Below, piece after piece: positions 5,333-12,803 of a stretch of 16,513 bases of DNA. Source of the stretch: Candidatus Scatomorpha stercoravium (lineage in GTDB: Bacteria; Bacillota; Clostridia; Oscillospirales; Oscillospiraceae); NCBI GenBank assembly GCA_018716005.1, contig DVKN01000288.1:1-16513 (forward strand). The letters run 5' to 3'. The notes beneath the pieces were generated by a model that worked only from the letters and a program-made list of their open reading frames with translations, did no database searches and was not told the DNA's origin. The position numbers were made by a program, and so were the translations under genes. Numbering within the stretch: the stretch's first letter is position 1; every line of letters starts with the position of its first letter.

Positions 5333-5908
5333 ATGGAGGCAAACCGGCAGGAGGAATCCCGCGAGGCCATACTGGGCGCCGGCCTTGGGGTGCTGTTCTT
5401 CCTCTTCATCGCGAACGTGGTCTTCGCCGTCATCGGAGCGCTGGGCTATGAAGAAGGCCTAACCGATTTCCTGGGGCATATGCTCATGGCGGCCTACGCC
5501 GCCATAGTGCTGCGGCTGGGCTTTGCCGAGCGGAACTACCTCGTGCCGGGCGTCCTGCTGCTCGCGGCGGAGGCGGCGGCGTTCGTATCCGTCTACGTCA
5601 TCCGCAGCTCCCCCGCCTGGCTCATAGTCCCCGCGGCCATTGTGTCGGCCGCAGGGCGCGCGCTCGAGTTCGGCGCGCACTCGTCCGCCGTGTCCGCCCT
5701 CTCGCCCAAGCTCGCGAAAAGATGGACGCGCGTTCAGGCGGCCTTCTGCATAGCGATGGCCGCAGTCTGGCTCGCCCTCATGCTGCCCGGGACGCTGTTT
5801 GCTTTGATTCTGGGCTTGGCCGCGATTATCGCGCTCGTGCTGGTGTGCGCCGCCGCCGCGATGTATCTCCGCTTCAGCTATAAGCTCTTCGACTCCGCGG
5901 CAGAATAA
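5333..5908 (+). CDS. Multi-pass membrane protein of unknown function
   Basis: I do not recognise a family. The 191-residue product begins with a short charged stretch (MEANRQEESRE) and then has about six hydrophobic segments, roughly at 13-37, 46-63, 69-90, 95-110, 135-151 and 153-178, ending in a short tail. A positively charged stretch, PKLAKRWTR (125-133), sits between the fourth and fifth segments and is probably cytoplasmic. No catalytic motif, transporter signature or lipobox is visible. The ATG at 5333 follows a strong GGGAGGAGG site, and the gene has its own near-consensus promoter. It stands alone between ybaK (divergent) and ftsZ (convergent). Codon use resembles the neighbours, with no sign of recent transfer. 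Confidence 0.75.
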   Translation: MEANRQEESREAILGAGLGVLFFLFIANVVFAVIGALGYEEGLTDFLGHMLMAAYAAIVLRLGFAERNYLVPGVLLLAAEAAAFVSVYVIRSSPAWLIVPAAIVSAAGRALEFGAHSSAVSALSPKLAKRWTRVQAAFCIAMAAVWLALMLPGTLFALILGLAAIIALVLVCAAAAMYLRFSYKLFDSAAE

Positions 5909-5910
5909 TA

Positions 5911-5944
5911 TGAGCCCCGGAATCCGGCCGGATTCCGGGGCTCA
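5911..5944. repeat. Perfect 34-bp palindrome after the membrane-protein gene
   Basis: The 17-nt arm TGAGCCCCGGAATCCGG is followed immediately by its exact complement, centred on CCGGCCGG at 5927/5928, starting 3 nt after the stop codon. No T-run follows. As RNA it would form a very stable hairpin that could end transcription or protect a 3' end. Confidence 0.8.
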
Positions 5945-5970
5945 TTGCAGGAAAAGGCTGTCCTTCGTGA

Positions 5971-6000
5971 AGCGCCGGTGCCCATCGCGCTTCCGGCGCT
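5971..6000. repeat. Inverted repeat in the convergent gap
   Basis: AGCGCCGG (5971-5978) pairs with CCGGCGCT (5993-6000) across 14 nt. It lies between the 34-bp palindrome and the ftsZ terminator. No function can be assigned. Confidence 0.5.
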
Positions 6001-6016
6001 GGGCGCCTTATTATCT

Positions 6017-6046
6017 AAAAAGGCCGTCCCTCGGGACGGCCTTTTT
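6017..6046. terminator. Bidirectional terminator at the end of ftsZ
   Basis: AAAAAGGCCGTCCC (6017-6030) and GGGACGGCCTTTTT (6033-6046) form a perfect stem with A and T tails on the two sides, so it has a U-run in both directions. It starts 6 nt beyond the ftsZ stop on the minus strand and also faces transcripts from 5333. Confidence 0.88.
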
Positions 6047-6052
6047 ACGCGC

Positions 6053-7186
6053 TCAGCGTGCGTTGAAAATCTTGAAGATGGTGTCGTAGGGGTCTTCCTC
6101 GCCGTCGGGCTTCTTGGGCTCCTCGGCCGGCTCCTCGGCGGGGGCGGCGGCCTCGCTGCGCTGCTGGGCGGCAGTGTAGAGGCCCTCGGCGGCCTGGGCG
6201 GGCTTCTTCTCCTGCTTCGTGCCGGGCAGGCCCTGCTCGAAGCCGGTGGCAATGACGATGACGCGTATCTCGTCCTCGAGCGTGTTGTCGAAGGTCGCGC
6301 CGAAGATGATGTTGGCGTCGGGGTGGGCGGCCTCCTGCACGAGGTTCGCGGCGGCCTCCACGTCGTCAAGGCCCATGTCCTCGCTGCCGGTGACGTTTAT
6401 GAGCACGCCGTGCGCGCCGTTTATGCTCGTCTCCATGAGCGGGCTGGACACGGCCATTTTGGCGGCCTCCTCGGCCTTGCCCTTGCCGACGGCGTGGCCC
6501 ACGCCCATGTGGGCGAAGCCCGCGTCCTTCATAATCGTGGTGACGTCTGCGAAGTCGAGGTTGATGAAGCCGGTGTTCTTTATGAGGTCGGAGATGCTGG
6601 TGACGGCCTGGCGCAGGACGTCGTCGGCTATCTCGAAGGCGTTCGCGAGCGTGACCTTCTGGTCGGTCGCGTACTTGAGGCGGTCGTTGGGGATAATCAG
6701 CAGGCTGTCGACCTTGCCGAGCAGGGCCTGGATGCCGGCCTCAGCCTGGTCCATGCGGCGCTTGCCCTCGAACTTGAAGGGCTTCGTCACGACGCCTACG
6801 GTCAGCGCGCCGGCCTCGCGGGCAATTTCCGCCACGATGGGGGCCGCGCCCGTGCCGGTGCCGCCGCCCATGCCGGCGGTGATGAACACCATGTCGGCGT
6901 CTTCAATGCTCTTGGCGATGTCGTTGCGGCTCTCCTCGGCGCTCTTCTTGCCCGTATCGGGATCGGAGCCCGCGCCCTGGCCGTGGGTGAGCTTTTCGCC
7001 TATCTGGATTTTCTGGTCGGCGTTGGAGACGGCAAGCGCCTGCTTGTCCGTATTGACGGAGATGAACTCCACGCCCTGGGTGCCGGACTTGACCATACGG
7101 TTGACGACGTTGTTGCCGGCGCCGCCCACGCCGAGGACCTTCAGAGTGACCACGTTTTCCGGCCCGGTTTCGGATTTGTAAGACAT
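6053..7186 (-). CDS. ftsZ: Cell division protein FtsZ
   Basis: FtsZ is the tubulin-like GTPase whose polymers form the division ring. The 377-residue protein has the first GTP loop LGVGGAGNNVV (18-28), the tubulin signature GMGGGTGTGAAP (105-116), the T7 synergy loop NLDFADVTTIMKDAG (209-223) that completes the neighbour's active site, and DEIRVIVIATGFEQ (305-318). A 45-residue Ala/Glu/Pro/Lys linker follows, then a C-terminal peptide ending YDTIFKIFNAR, in the place of the usual IPxFLRR that binds membrane anchors. The ATG at 7186 has GGAGG 8 nt upstream; the open frame continues back to 7300, but that is the leader. It is the last gene of the dcw run, with its own promoter; no ftsA precedes it. 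Confidence 0.97.
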   Translation of the reverse strand: MSYKSETGPENVVTLKVLGVGGAGNNVVNRMVKSGTQGVEFISVNTDKQALAVSNADQKIQIGEKLTHGQGAGSDPDTGKKSAEESRNDIAKSIEDADMVFITAGMGGGTGTGAAPIVAEIAREAGALTVGVVTKPFKFEGKRRMDQAEAGIQALLGKVDSLLIIPNDRLKYATDQKVTLANAFEIADDVLRQAVTSISDLIKNTGFINLDFADVTTIMKDAGFAHMGVGHAVGKGKAEEAAKMAVSSPLMETSINGAHGVLINVTGSEDMGLDDVEAAANLVQEAAHPDANIIFGATFDNTLEDEIRVIVIATGFEQGLPGTKQEKKPAQAAEGLYTAAQQRSEAAAPAEEPAEEPKKPDGEEDPYDTIFKIFNAR

Positions 7187-7271
7187 ATTCGGTGCCTCCC
7201 TCATATCATTTGAGACGCCGCTCGGGCTTTGCTGCCGCCGCGACTGTGCTGTTTTATTTCTTCTTCTACTC

Positions 7272-7300
7272 ATATTATATCTTTTCCCATGTCCGGTCAA
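7272..7300 (-). promoter_or_regulatory. Predicted ftsZ promoter
   Basis: On the minus strand: TTGACC (7300-7295), 17 nt, TAATAT (7277-7272), with TATAAT at 15 nt as an alternative. It would give a leader of about 80 nt before the ftsZ ATG. It lies in the 154-nt gap after ftsQ, which has no clear terminator, so ftsZ may be read both from here and from the upstream operon. Confidence 0.7.
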
Positions 7301-7340
7301 CTATTTTTTGTTTCCATAACGCAATTTTTTTCACGCGCGC

Positions 7341-8096
7341 TCAAAACGGGGTGAAAACGACGCCTTCTCCGGCCGCCGAGACGTCTATCGTGCCCCTGTC
7401 GGCGTCGGTGAGCTGGCCCAGGGTACTCTCGAGCTTGCCGAACTGGTAGTTCACCGTCTCCTCCGAGCCGAAGAGCACCGTGAAGCGGCCCAGGCACTCC
7501 ATGCGCGGCGCCGCCGGATCCGTGAGGTCGAGCGTGCTCACCCGGCCGGCGAGGCCGCGGCGCTGCACCTGGTCGAGTATCTCCGCGAGCCGCGTCACGA
7601 TGCCCGCGTCCTCCGCCGGGACGAGCGTCTCGCCCACCATGGGGTTCACCGGCGTCACGCCCGTGACGCGGATGAGCGAGGCCGTCTCGTCCGTATCGGC
7701 CTGGGTCAGGAATTTGCAGCTGCGGTCGAGCACCCAGCGCTGGCCCTCGAGCTCCACCCAGGCGAGCGACTGGCTCTCGGTCACCTCGATGACCACCGTG
7801 CCCGGCAGCTGCGTCTCCACGGACACCGTCTCCACGTAGGGCAGCTTCGCGATTATGCGTCCCACGGCGGCGAAGCGGTTTATGAAGAAGAGGTTGTCGC
7901 CCTCATCTATGCCCGCCGCCTCGGCTATGTCCTGGGCCGTATAGTGCGCGTTGCCCTTCACCTCTATGCTCCGCACCTGCAGAAAGATGCTCAGCACGAA
8001 GATGATGACGGCGCAGCCCACGAGGAACTTCACGGGGCCGATAAGCGCCGCCCTGCGCGATATTCTCTTCCTCAGCGGGTCCGTGGTTCTGGCCAT
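7341..8096 (-). CDS. ftsQ: Cell division protein FtsQ/DivIB
   Basis: FtsQ/DivIB is the bitopic septal protein that with FtsL and DivIC/FtsB links the Z ring to the septal synthase FtsW-FtsI. The 251-residue product has a basic cytoplasmic tail (MARTTDPLRKRISRR), one membrane segment (about 23-40), a FtsQ-type POTRA domain (about 42-110: RSIEVKGN then LPYVETVSVETQLPGTVVIEV) and the beta domain (about 111-251) ending in GTIDVSAAGEGVVFTPF. The ATG at 8096 is separated from the murA TAA by one base, and AGGAAGG sits inside the murA end, so the two are translationally coupled. Sequence identity in this family is low, but topology, domains and location agree. Confidence 0.92.
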   Translation of the reverse strand: MARTTDPLRKRISRRAALIGPVKFLVGCAVIIFVLSIFLQVRSIEVKGNAHYTAQDIAEAAGIDEGDNLFFINRFAAVGRIIAKLPYVETVSVETQLPGTVVIEVTESQSLAWVELEGQRWVLDRSCKFLTQADTDETASLIRVTGVTPVNPMVGETLVPAEDAGIVTRLAEILDQVQRRGLAGRVSTLDLTDPAAPRMECLGRFTVLFGSEETVNYQFGKLESTLGQLTDADRGTIDVSAAGEGVVFTPF

Positions 8097-8097
8097 C

Positions 8098-9357
8098 TTA
8101 TCCTTCCTTTGCGATATCCGCGCCCAGCGCGGCGAGGTTCTCGTCGAAGCGCTCGTACCCGCGCCCGACGTGCCCGGCGTCGAGGATATCCGTCTTCCCC
8201 TCGGCCGAGAGCGCGGCTATGATGAGCGCCGCGCCTCCGCGCAGGTCCGTCGCCGAGACGGGCGCGCCGTATAATTCGTCCACGCCGGTGACCACGGCCA
8301 CGCGGCCCTCGGAGTGTATCTTCGCGCCAAGGCGGCGCAGCTCCTCCGTAAAGCGGAAGCGGTTCTGGAAGACGTTCTCCACGAACACGCTCGAGCCGCG
8401 CGCCTTCAGCGAGGCGGAGAGCATGAGCGGCATGGCGTCCGTCGGGAAGCCCGGGTACGGCCCGGTTATGACGGGCCCCGGCGCGCGCAGGTTCCCCCGC
8501 GACACGCAGCGCACCGACGCGCCTTCCGTTATTATATCACATCCCGTCTCGGAAAGCGAGCGCAGAACGGTAGAAAAATGCTCCGGCTCCGCGCCGGTGA
8601 GCTCCACGTCGCCCCCGGCCGCCGCGCAGGCGGCGAGATACGTCGCGGAGACTATGCGGTCGGGCATTATCCTGTGCCTCACGAGCTGCGGCGAGCCTAT
8701 GCCGCCGCGGACCCTGACCGTCGGCCCGCCCGCGCCGCTCACCCCGGCCCCCAGCTGGTTCAGGAAGCCCTGCAGCTCGGCTATCTCCGGCTCGCGCGCG
8801 GCGTTCATGATTACCGTCTCGCCCTCCGCGCGGCAGGCGCAGAGCATGGCGTTCTCCGTCGCGCCGACGCTCGGTATGGGCAGGGCTATGGCCGCGCCGC
8901 GCAGCCTATCCGGCACGGAGCAGGATATGTCCCCGCCGCTTTCGTCTATCCGCGCGCCAAGGGCCCTCAGAGCCCCCAGATGGAGGTCTATGGGCCTCGG
9001 CCCCAGCTCGCAGCCTCCCGGCATGCTCAGCCGCGCAGCGCCGCAGCGGGCCAGCAGGGCCCCCAGGAAGATGACCGAGCTCCTCAGCTCGCGCATGAGC
9101 TCGTGCGGGATCTCCGCGCCGGTTATGTATCGGGAATCTATCGTCACCTCGTGCCCCGAGCGCTCGACGGCGCAGCCGATGCGCCGCAGTATCCTCACCG
9201 TGGCGTCCACGTCCCGGAGCTCGGGCACGTTCGTGAGCCGGGTGACGCCGGGAAACAGCACGCTCGCGGCCATTATCGGGAGCACGGCGTTCTTCGCGCC
9301 CTGTACGGCCACCCGGCCGCGCAGAGGCCTGCCGCCGGATATGTGCCAAACGCTCAT
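8098..9357 (-). CDS. murA: UDP-N-acetylglucosamine 1-carboxyvinyltransferase MurA
   Basis: MurA makes the first committed step of peptidoglycan synthesis, transferring enolpyruvate from PEP to UDP-GlcNAc in the cytosol. The 419-residue protein keeps the active-site set: K22-N23 in GAKNAVLP, C116 and R121 in PGGCELGPRPIDLHL (113-127), D307 in GFPTD and R399 in HVGRGYERF (396-404). Cysteine at 116 predicts sensitivity to fosfomycin. The ATG at 9357 (MSVWHISGG) follows GGGGGAGAG; an upstream in-frame ATG at 9384 lacks a good site. It sits between murG and ftsQ, where Bacillus has murB and proteobacteria have murC and ddl. A 56-nt gap before it may hold an RBS-covering stem. Confidence 0.95.
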   Translation of the reverse strand: MSVWHISGGRPLRGRVAVQGAKNAVLPIMAASVLFPGVTRLTNVPELRDVDATVRILRRIGCAVERSGHEVTIDSRYITGAEIPHELMRELRSSVIFLGALLARCGAARLSMPGGCELGPRPIDLHLGALRALGARIDESGGDISCSVPDRLRGAAIALPIPSVGATENAMLCACRAEGETVIMNAAREPEIAELQGFLNQLGAGVSGAGGPTVRVRGGIGSPQLVRHRIMPDRIVSATYLAACAAAGGDVELTGAEPEHFSTVLRSLSETGCDIITEGASVRCVSRGNLRAPGPVITGPYPGFPTDAMPLMLSASLKARGSSVFVENVFQNRFRFTEELRRLGAKIHSEGRVAVVTGVDELYGAPVSATDLRGGAALIIAALSAEGKTDILDAGHVGRGYERFDENLAALGADIAKEG

Positions 9358-9360
9358 AAA

Positions 9361-9403
9361 CTCTCCCCCAGATAGCAGAATCACGCCATCCTATGCGGGA
9401 GAG
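9361..9403 (-). promoter_or_regulatory. Possible stem covering the murA ribosome binding site
   Basis: On the mRNA, CUCUCCC (9403-9397) can pair with GGGAGAG (9367-9361), which is the murA ribosome binding site, ending 3 nt before its AUG. An inner AUAG/CUAU pair could shorten the loop. It is only 7 bp with a 29-nt loop, so stability is uncertain. Confidence 0.35.
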
Positions 9404-9413
9404 GCCGCTCTTG

Positions 9414-10547
9414 TTATTCCCCGGCGTGGGAGCGGGCGAGGCCCATGACTATCTCCGCTATGCGGTCCGTCGCGTCCTGCACGCCCACGGCGCGCATATT
9501 CGCGGCCATGGCCTCGAGCTCCTCGGGGTGGTGCAGCAGCTCGCTCACGAGGCCGAGCAGGCTGTCGGCGGTGAATTCGCTCTCGAGGAGCACCTTCGCG
9601 CCCCCCGCGGCCTCGAGCACGCGGGCGTTCTTCTCCTGGTGGTTGTTCGTGACGTTCGGGCTCGGGACGAGCACGGCCGGCTTGCCCATGGCCGTGAGCT
9701 CCGCGAGCGTGCTCGCGCCGGCGCGGCAGAGCACGAGGTCGGCCGCCGCCATCACCGTGGGCATGTCGTAGATGTACGCGCGCACGTCCATGCCGAGCTT
9801 GTCATAGCCCGGCTTCTCGCTCTCGAGCCGGGCGGCCATCTTCTCGTAGCCCGCCTTGCCCGCGGAGTGTATGAGGCCGAAGAAGGGGTTCGCGAAGGCC
9901 CTCACGATGAAGTCCGACATTATCTCGTTCATGTGCTGCGCGCCGAGGCTGCCCCAGACGCTCGCGACGAGCGGCTTGTCCTCGGGGAGGCCCAGCGCCC
10001 GCTTGGCCTCCGCCTTGCCGGTGCGCAGGAATTCCCCGCGCACGGGCGTGCCGGTGACGGCGACGCGCTCCGGGTGCTTATAGTTCGCGCGGCTCTCCTC
10101 GAAGCCGACCATGACGGCGTCCATGCTGCCCTCGAGCATCTTCGTGGTGAGGCCGGGCACGGCGTTGGACTCGTGCACGGCCGTGGGTATGCCGAGCTCA
10201 TGCGCCGCGCGCAGCACGGGGAAGCAGACGTAGCCGCCCGTGCCCACGGCCGCGTCGGGCTTGAATTCGCGCAGCAGGCGCTTCGCCTCGGCCGTGGAGG
10301 TGACGACGTTCTTGAGCGTGGTGAGGTTGTGCTTTATGTCCTCGGCGGAGAAGCCGCGGTGGATGTTCGTAATCCTGACCGTGCGTATCTCGTAGCCGGC
10401 GCGCGGCACGAGGTCCGTCTCCATGCGCCCCTCGGCGCCGATGAAGAGGAACTCGCTGTCCGGCAGCTCCTCGCGTATCCTGCCCGCCACGGCGATGGCG
10501 GGGTTGATGTGGCCCGCGGTGCCCCCGCAGGTGAATAAGAACTTCAT
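9414..10547 (-). CDS. murG: UDP-GlcNAc:lipid I N-acetylglucosaminyltransferase MurG
   Basis: MurG is the peripheral membrane GT-B glycosyltransferase that turns lipid I into lipid II. The 377-residue protein begins with the glycine-rich loop TCGGTAGHINPA (6-17), then has GTGGYVCFP (102-110), HESNAVPG (125-132), the second-domain loop GSLGAQHMN (199-207) and the UDP-GlcNAc-binding region CRAGASTLAEL (274-284) followed by NHQEKNA (302-308). Length and motif order are typical. The ATG at 10547 has a perfect AGGAGG 7 nt upstream; an open frame reaching 10883 is an antisense-like extension into ftsW. The gene lies 35 nt after ftsW and 56 nt before murA. Confidence 0.96.
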   Translation of the reverse strand: MKFLFTCGGTAGHINPAIAVAGRIREELPDSEFLFIGAEGRMETDLVPRAGYEIRTVRITNIHRGFSAEDIKHNLTTLKNVVTSTAEAKRLLREFKPDAAVGTGGYVCFPVLRAAHELGIPTAVHESNAVPGLTTKMLEGSMDAVMVGFEESRANYKHPERVAVTGTPVRGEFLRTGKAEAKRALGLPEDKPLVASVWGSLGAQHMNEIMSDFIVRAFANPFFGLIHSAGKAGYEKMAARLESEKPGYDKLGMDVRAYIYDMPTVMAAADLVLCRAGASTLAELTAMGKPAVLVPSPNVTNNHQEKNARVLEAAGGAKVLLESEFTADSLLGLVSELLHHPEELEAMAANMRAVGVQDATDRIAEIVMGLARSHAGE

Positions 10548-10582
10548 ATGGATTCCTCCTGTCGCGGCGCGTTCCCGGCCGC

Positions 10583-11737
10583 CTATGAGTGTATGTCCGC
10601 GTTCCTGGACGCCGAGAGCACTATGCCCATCTCGGCGAGCTGTATCATGAGCGCCGTGCCCCCGTAGGAAAAGAAGGGCAGCGATATGCCCGTGCAGGGC
10701 ACGAGGTTCGTGACGACGGCGACGTTGAGTATGACCTGCAGCGCGAGCAGCGTCGTTATCCCCGCCGTGACGAGGAAGCTGAAGCGGTCGCGCATATGCA
10801 GCGCGAGGTAATAGCCCCTGACAATCAGCGCGGCGAAGAGCAGCAGCACGGCCAGGGCCCCGGCGAAGCCGAGCTCCTCGCATACGACGGCGAAGATGAA
10901 GTCGTTGTGCTCCTCGGGCAGGTACATATAGGTCTGCCGCCCCTGCCCCAGCCCGAGGCCGAAGAGGCCGCCGGAGCCGATGGAGTAGAGCGACTGCACT
11001 ATCTGATAGCCGTCCCCGCTCGTGTTGGCGAAGGGGTCGAGCCAGGTGGATATGCGCCCGGAGGCGTAGGGGAAAAAGAGCATTATCACCCCGAGCCCCG
11101 CAAGGGCCGCCGCGCCAACCAGTACGAACCAGTACAGCCGCGCCCCGCCGAGGAAGAGCATCGCGCCGCCGATGGCGGTAATTATCACCGCCGCCGAGAA
11201 GTGCGGCTCGAGCACGAGCAGCGCGAGTATCAGCGCGAGCACTGCGATGAAGGGCAGGAGGCCCCTGAGCGAGGCCATATCCGCGCCCTTGCGGCAGATG
11301 AGGGCGGAGAAATAGAGTATCAGCGCCGCCTTGGCTATCTCCGAGGGCTGGAAGGTCGTAAAGCCGAGGTCTATCCAGCGCCTTGCGTCCCCCTGCGCCA
11401 CGCCTATGACCGGCACGAGGGCGAGCAGTACGACGCTCACGGCCAGGAGCGGGAAGCTCACGCGCCTGTAGAAGCCCATGGGCAGGCGCGAGAGCGCGAA
11501 CATGGCGAGCGTGCCCGCCGCGGCGAAGCCGAGCTGGCGCAGGAAGTAATAGGCCGCGTTGTGGCCCGTTGCGGCGCTGAAATACGCGCGCGCGTAGCTT
11601 GCGGAGAGCACCATCACCACGCCCGTGGTCAGCAGGAGCAGCGTAAGCGCCGCGAAGGGCAGGTCAATCTCCCCGCGCCGGGTGTCTTTTCTCTCTCTGA
11701 CAACACCCCGGTCGATGCGAGTACCGGCGTATTGCAT
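10583..11737 (-). CDS. ftsW: SEDS-family lipid II polymerase FtsW/SpoVE
   Basis: FtsW is the polytopic SEDS glycosyltransferase that polymerises lipid II at the septum with its partner transpeptidase, here encoded upstream in the same cluster. The 384-residue protein has about ten hydrophobic segments and the family motifs SASYARAY (45-52), DARRWIDLGFTTFQPSEIAK (117-136), YLPEEHNDFIFAVVCEELG (272-290), which holds the likely catalytic aspartate D279, and ISLPFFSYGG (351-360). The cytoplasmic N-terminus is basic. The ATG at 11737 has GGAGG 8 nt upstream. SpoVE of spore formers is a close paralogue and cannot be separated from FtsW by sequence alone; the position beside the PBP and mraY fits either name. 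Confidence 0.94.
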   Translation of the reverse strand: MQYAGTRIDRGVVRERKDTRRGEIDLPFAALTLLLLTTGVVMVLSASYARAYFSAATGHNAAYYFLRQLGFAAAGTLAMFALSRLPMGFYRRVSFPLLAVSVVLLALVPVIGVAQGDARRWIDLGFTTFQPSEIAKAALILYFSALICRKGADMASLRGLLPFIAVLALILALLVLEPHFSAAVIITAIGGAMLFLGGARLYWFVLVGAAALAGLGVIMLFFPYASGRISTWLDPFANTSGDGYQIVQSLYSIGSGGLFGLGLGQGRQTYMYLPEEHNDFIFAVVCEELGFAGALAVLLLFAALIVRGYYLALHMRDRFSFLVTAGITTLLALQVILNVAVVTNLVPCTGISLPFFSYGGTALMIQLAEMGIVLSASRNADIHS

Positions 11738-11789
11738 TTGAGATACCTCCGAGGATGAGTGAGAGGGCTGTGGCCCCCTCGGCCGGGGC

Positions 11790-12803
11790 TCAGAAGTTAT
11801 ACCGCTGGAAGACCCCGAGGAAGGATATGACCGCGCAGGCGAGGCTCACGAAGAAGTAGAGGCAGAAGAGCTGCTTCTCCGTCCACTTGTGGCCGCTCCA
11901 GCCGCCCAGCTCGAGATGGTGGTGGAAGGGCGCCATGCGGAAGACGCGCTTGCCGTGGCTCAGTTTGAAGTACGCGACCTGGATGATGTCGCTGAGCGTC
12001 TCGATTATGTAGAGGAGCCCCACGACTATGAGTATCAGCGGCATATCGTAGGCGAAGGCCATGGCCGCCACCGCGCCGCCGAGGAAGAGCGAGCCCGTGT
12101 CGCCCATGAAGACCTTGGCGGGGTTGAAGTTGTAGACGAGGAAGCCCAGGAGCCCGCCCGCGAGGCCGCTCGCGAATATGCCGAGCGACATATAGAGCTC
12201 GCCCCAGGCGAAGGTGACGACGGCGAAGAATACGCACACGGGTATGCTCGTGCCCGCCGCGAGGCCGTCCACGCCGTCGGTGAGGTTGACGGCGTTGACC
12301 GTGCCGACAATGACGAAGGCGGCGAAGATGAAGTAGAGCCACTCGGGTATGGGGACTATGTGGTTCCAGAAGGGGATGTACAGGTTCGTCGTGACGTAGC
12401 CGAACTCGCGCATGAGGAAGATGAAGGCGAGCGCGGCGGCCAGCTGGAGGAGGAACTTCGCCTTGGCCGAGAGGCCGAGGTTCTGCTTCTTCTTGAGCTT
12501 CTCATAGTCGTCGAGGAAGCCTATGGCCCCGAATATCAGCGCGAAGAGCAGGCAGAAGACGTGCCCGTAGTCCCCGCGCCTGATGGGCTCGAGCCCTACC
12601 GTCAGGCACACGAGCGCGACGGCGGAGATAAACATTATGCCGCCCATCGTCGGCGTCCCGGCCTTGGACATATGCCAGGTGGGGCCGTCCTCGCGTATCG
12701 CCTGGCCGGCCTTTATCTTCCTGAGCCAGGGCACCAGCGCCTTCCCCACCGCGGCGGCGGCGAAGAAGCCGATGGCGAAGGCCAGTATAAGTCGTATGCT
12801 CAT
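11790..12803 (-). CDS. mraY: Phospho-MurNAc-pentapeptide-transferase MraY
   Basis: MraY is the integral membrane enzyme that moves phospho-MurNAc-pentapeptide from UDP to undecaprenyl phosphate, giving lipid I. The 337-residue protein has about ten membrane segments and the full motif set: GTPTMGG (49-55), the Asp pair D98-D99 in FLDDYEK, NAVNLTDGVDGLA (170-182), MGDTGSLFLGG with D235 (233-243), and the histidine triad FHHHLE (293-298). Its ATG overlaps the murE stop (ATGA), so the two are translationally coupled. No murF precedes it and no murD follows, unlike the standard cluster order. A weak GCCCC/GGGGC hairpin (11773-11789) lies just after its stop codon and before ftsW. Confidence 0.97.
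   Translation of the reverse strand: MSIRLILAFAIGFFAAAAVGKALVPWLRKIKAGQAIREDGPTWHMSKAGTPTMGGIMFISAVALVCLTVGLEPIRRGDYGHVFCLLFALIFGAIGFLDDYEKLKKKQNLGLSAKAKFLLQLAAALAFIFLMREFGYVTTNLYIPFWNHIVPIPEWLYFIFAAFVIVGTVNAVNLTDGVDGLAAGTSIPVCVFFAVVTFAWGELYMSLGIFASGLAGGLLGFLVYNFNPAKVFMGDTGSLFLGGAVAAMAFAYDMPLILIVVGLLYIIETLSDIIQVAYFKLSHGKRVFRMAPFHHHLELGGWSGHKWTEKQLFCLYFFVSLACAVISFLGVFQRYNF

Noticed and set aside
5190..5342. N-terminal extension of YbaK
   Set aside because: The extra 51 codons cross the ybaK promoter and the divergent promoter; the ATG at 5189 has its own ribosome binding site and family-standard start.
5945..7213. Plus-strand open frame of 422 codons opposite ftsZ
   Set aside because: It starts in the terminator region, has Gly/Leu/Ala-rich repeats typical of antisense GC-rich frames, and has no ribosome binding site.
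8219..9448. Plus-strand frames opposite murA, and similar ones opposite murG, ftsW and mraY
   Set aside because: They mirror conserved genes, lack initiation signals and have no recognisable domains.
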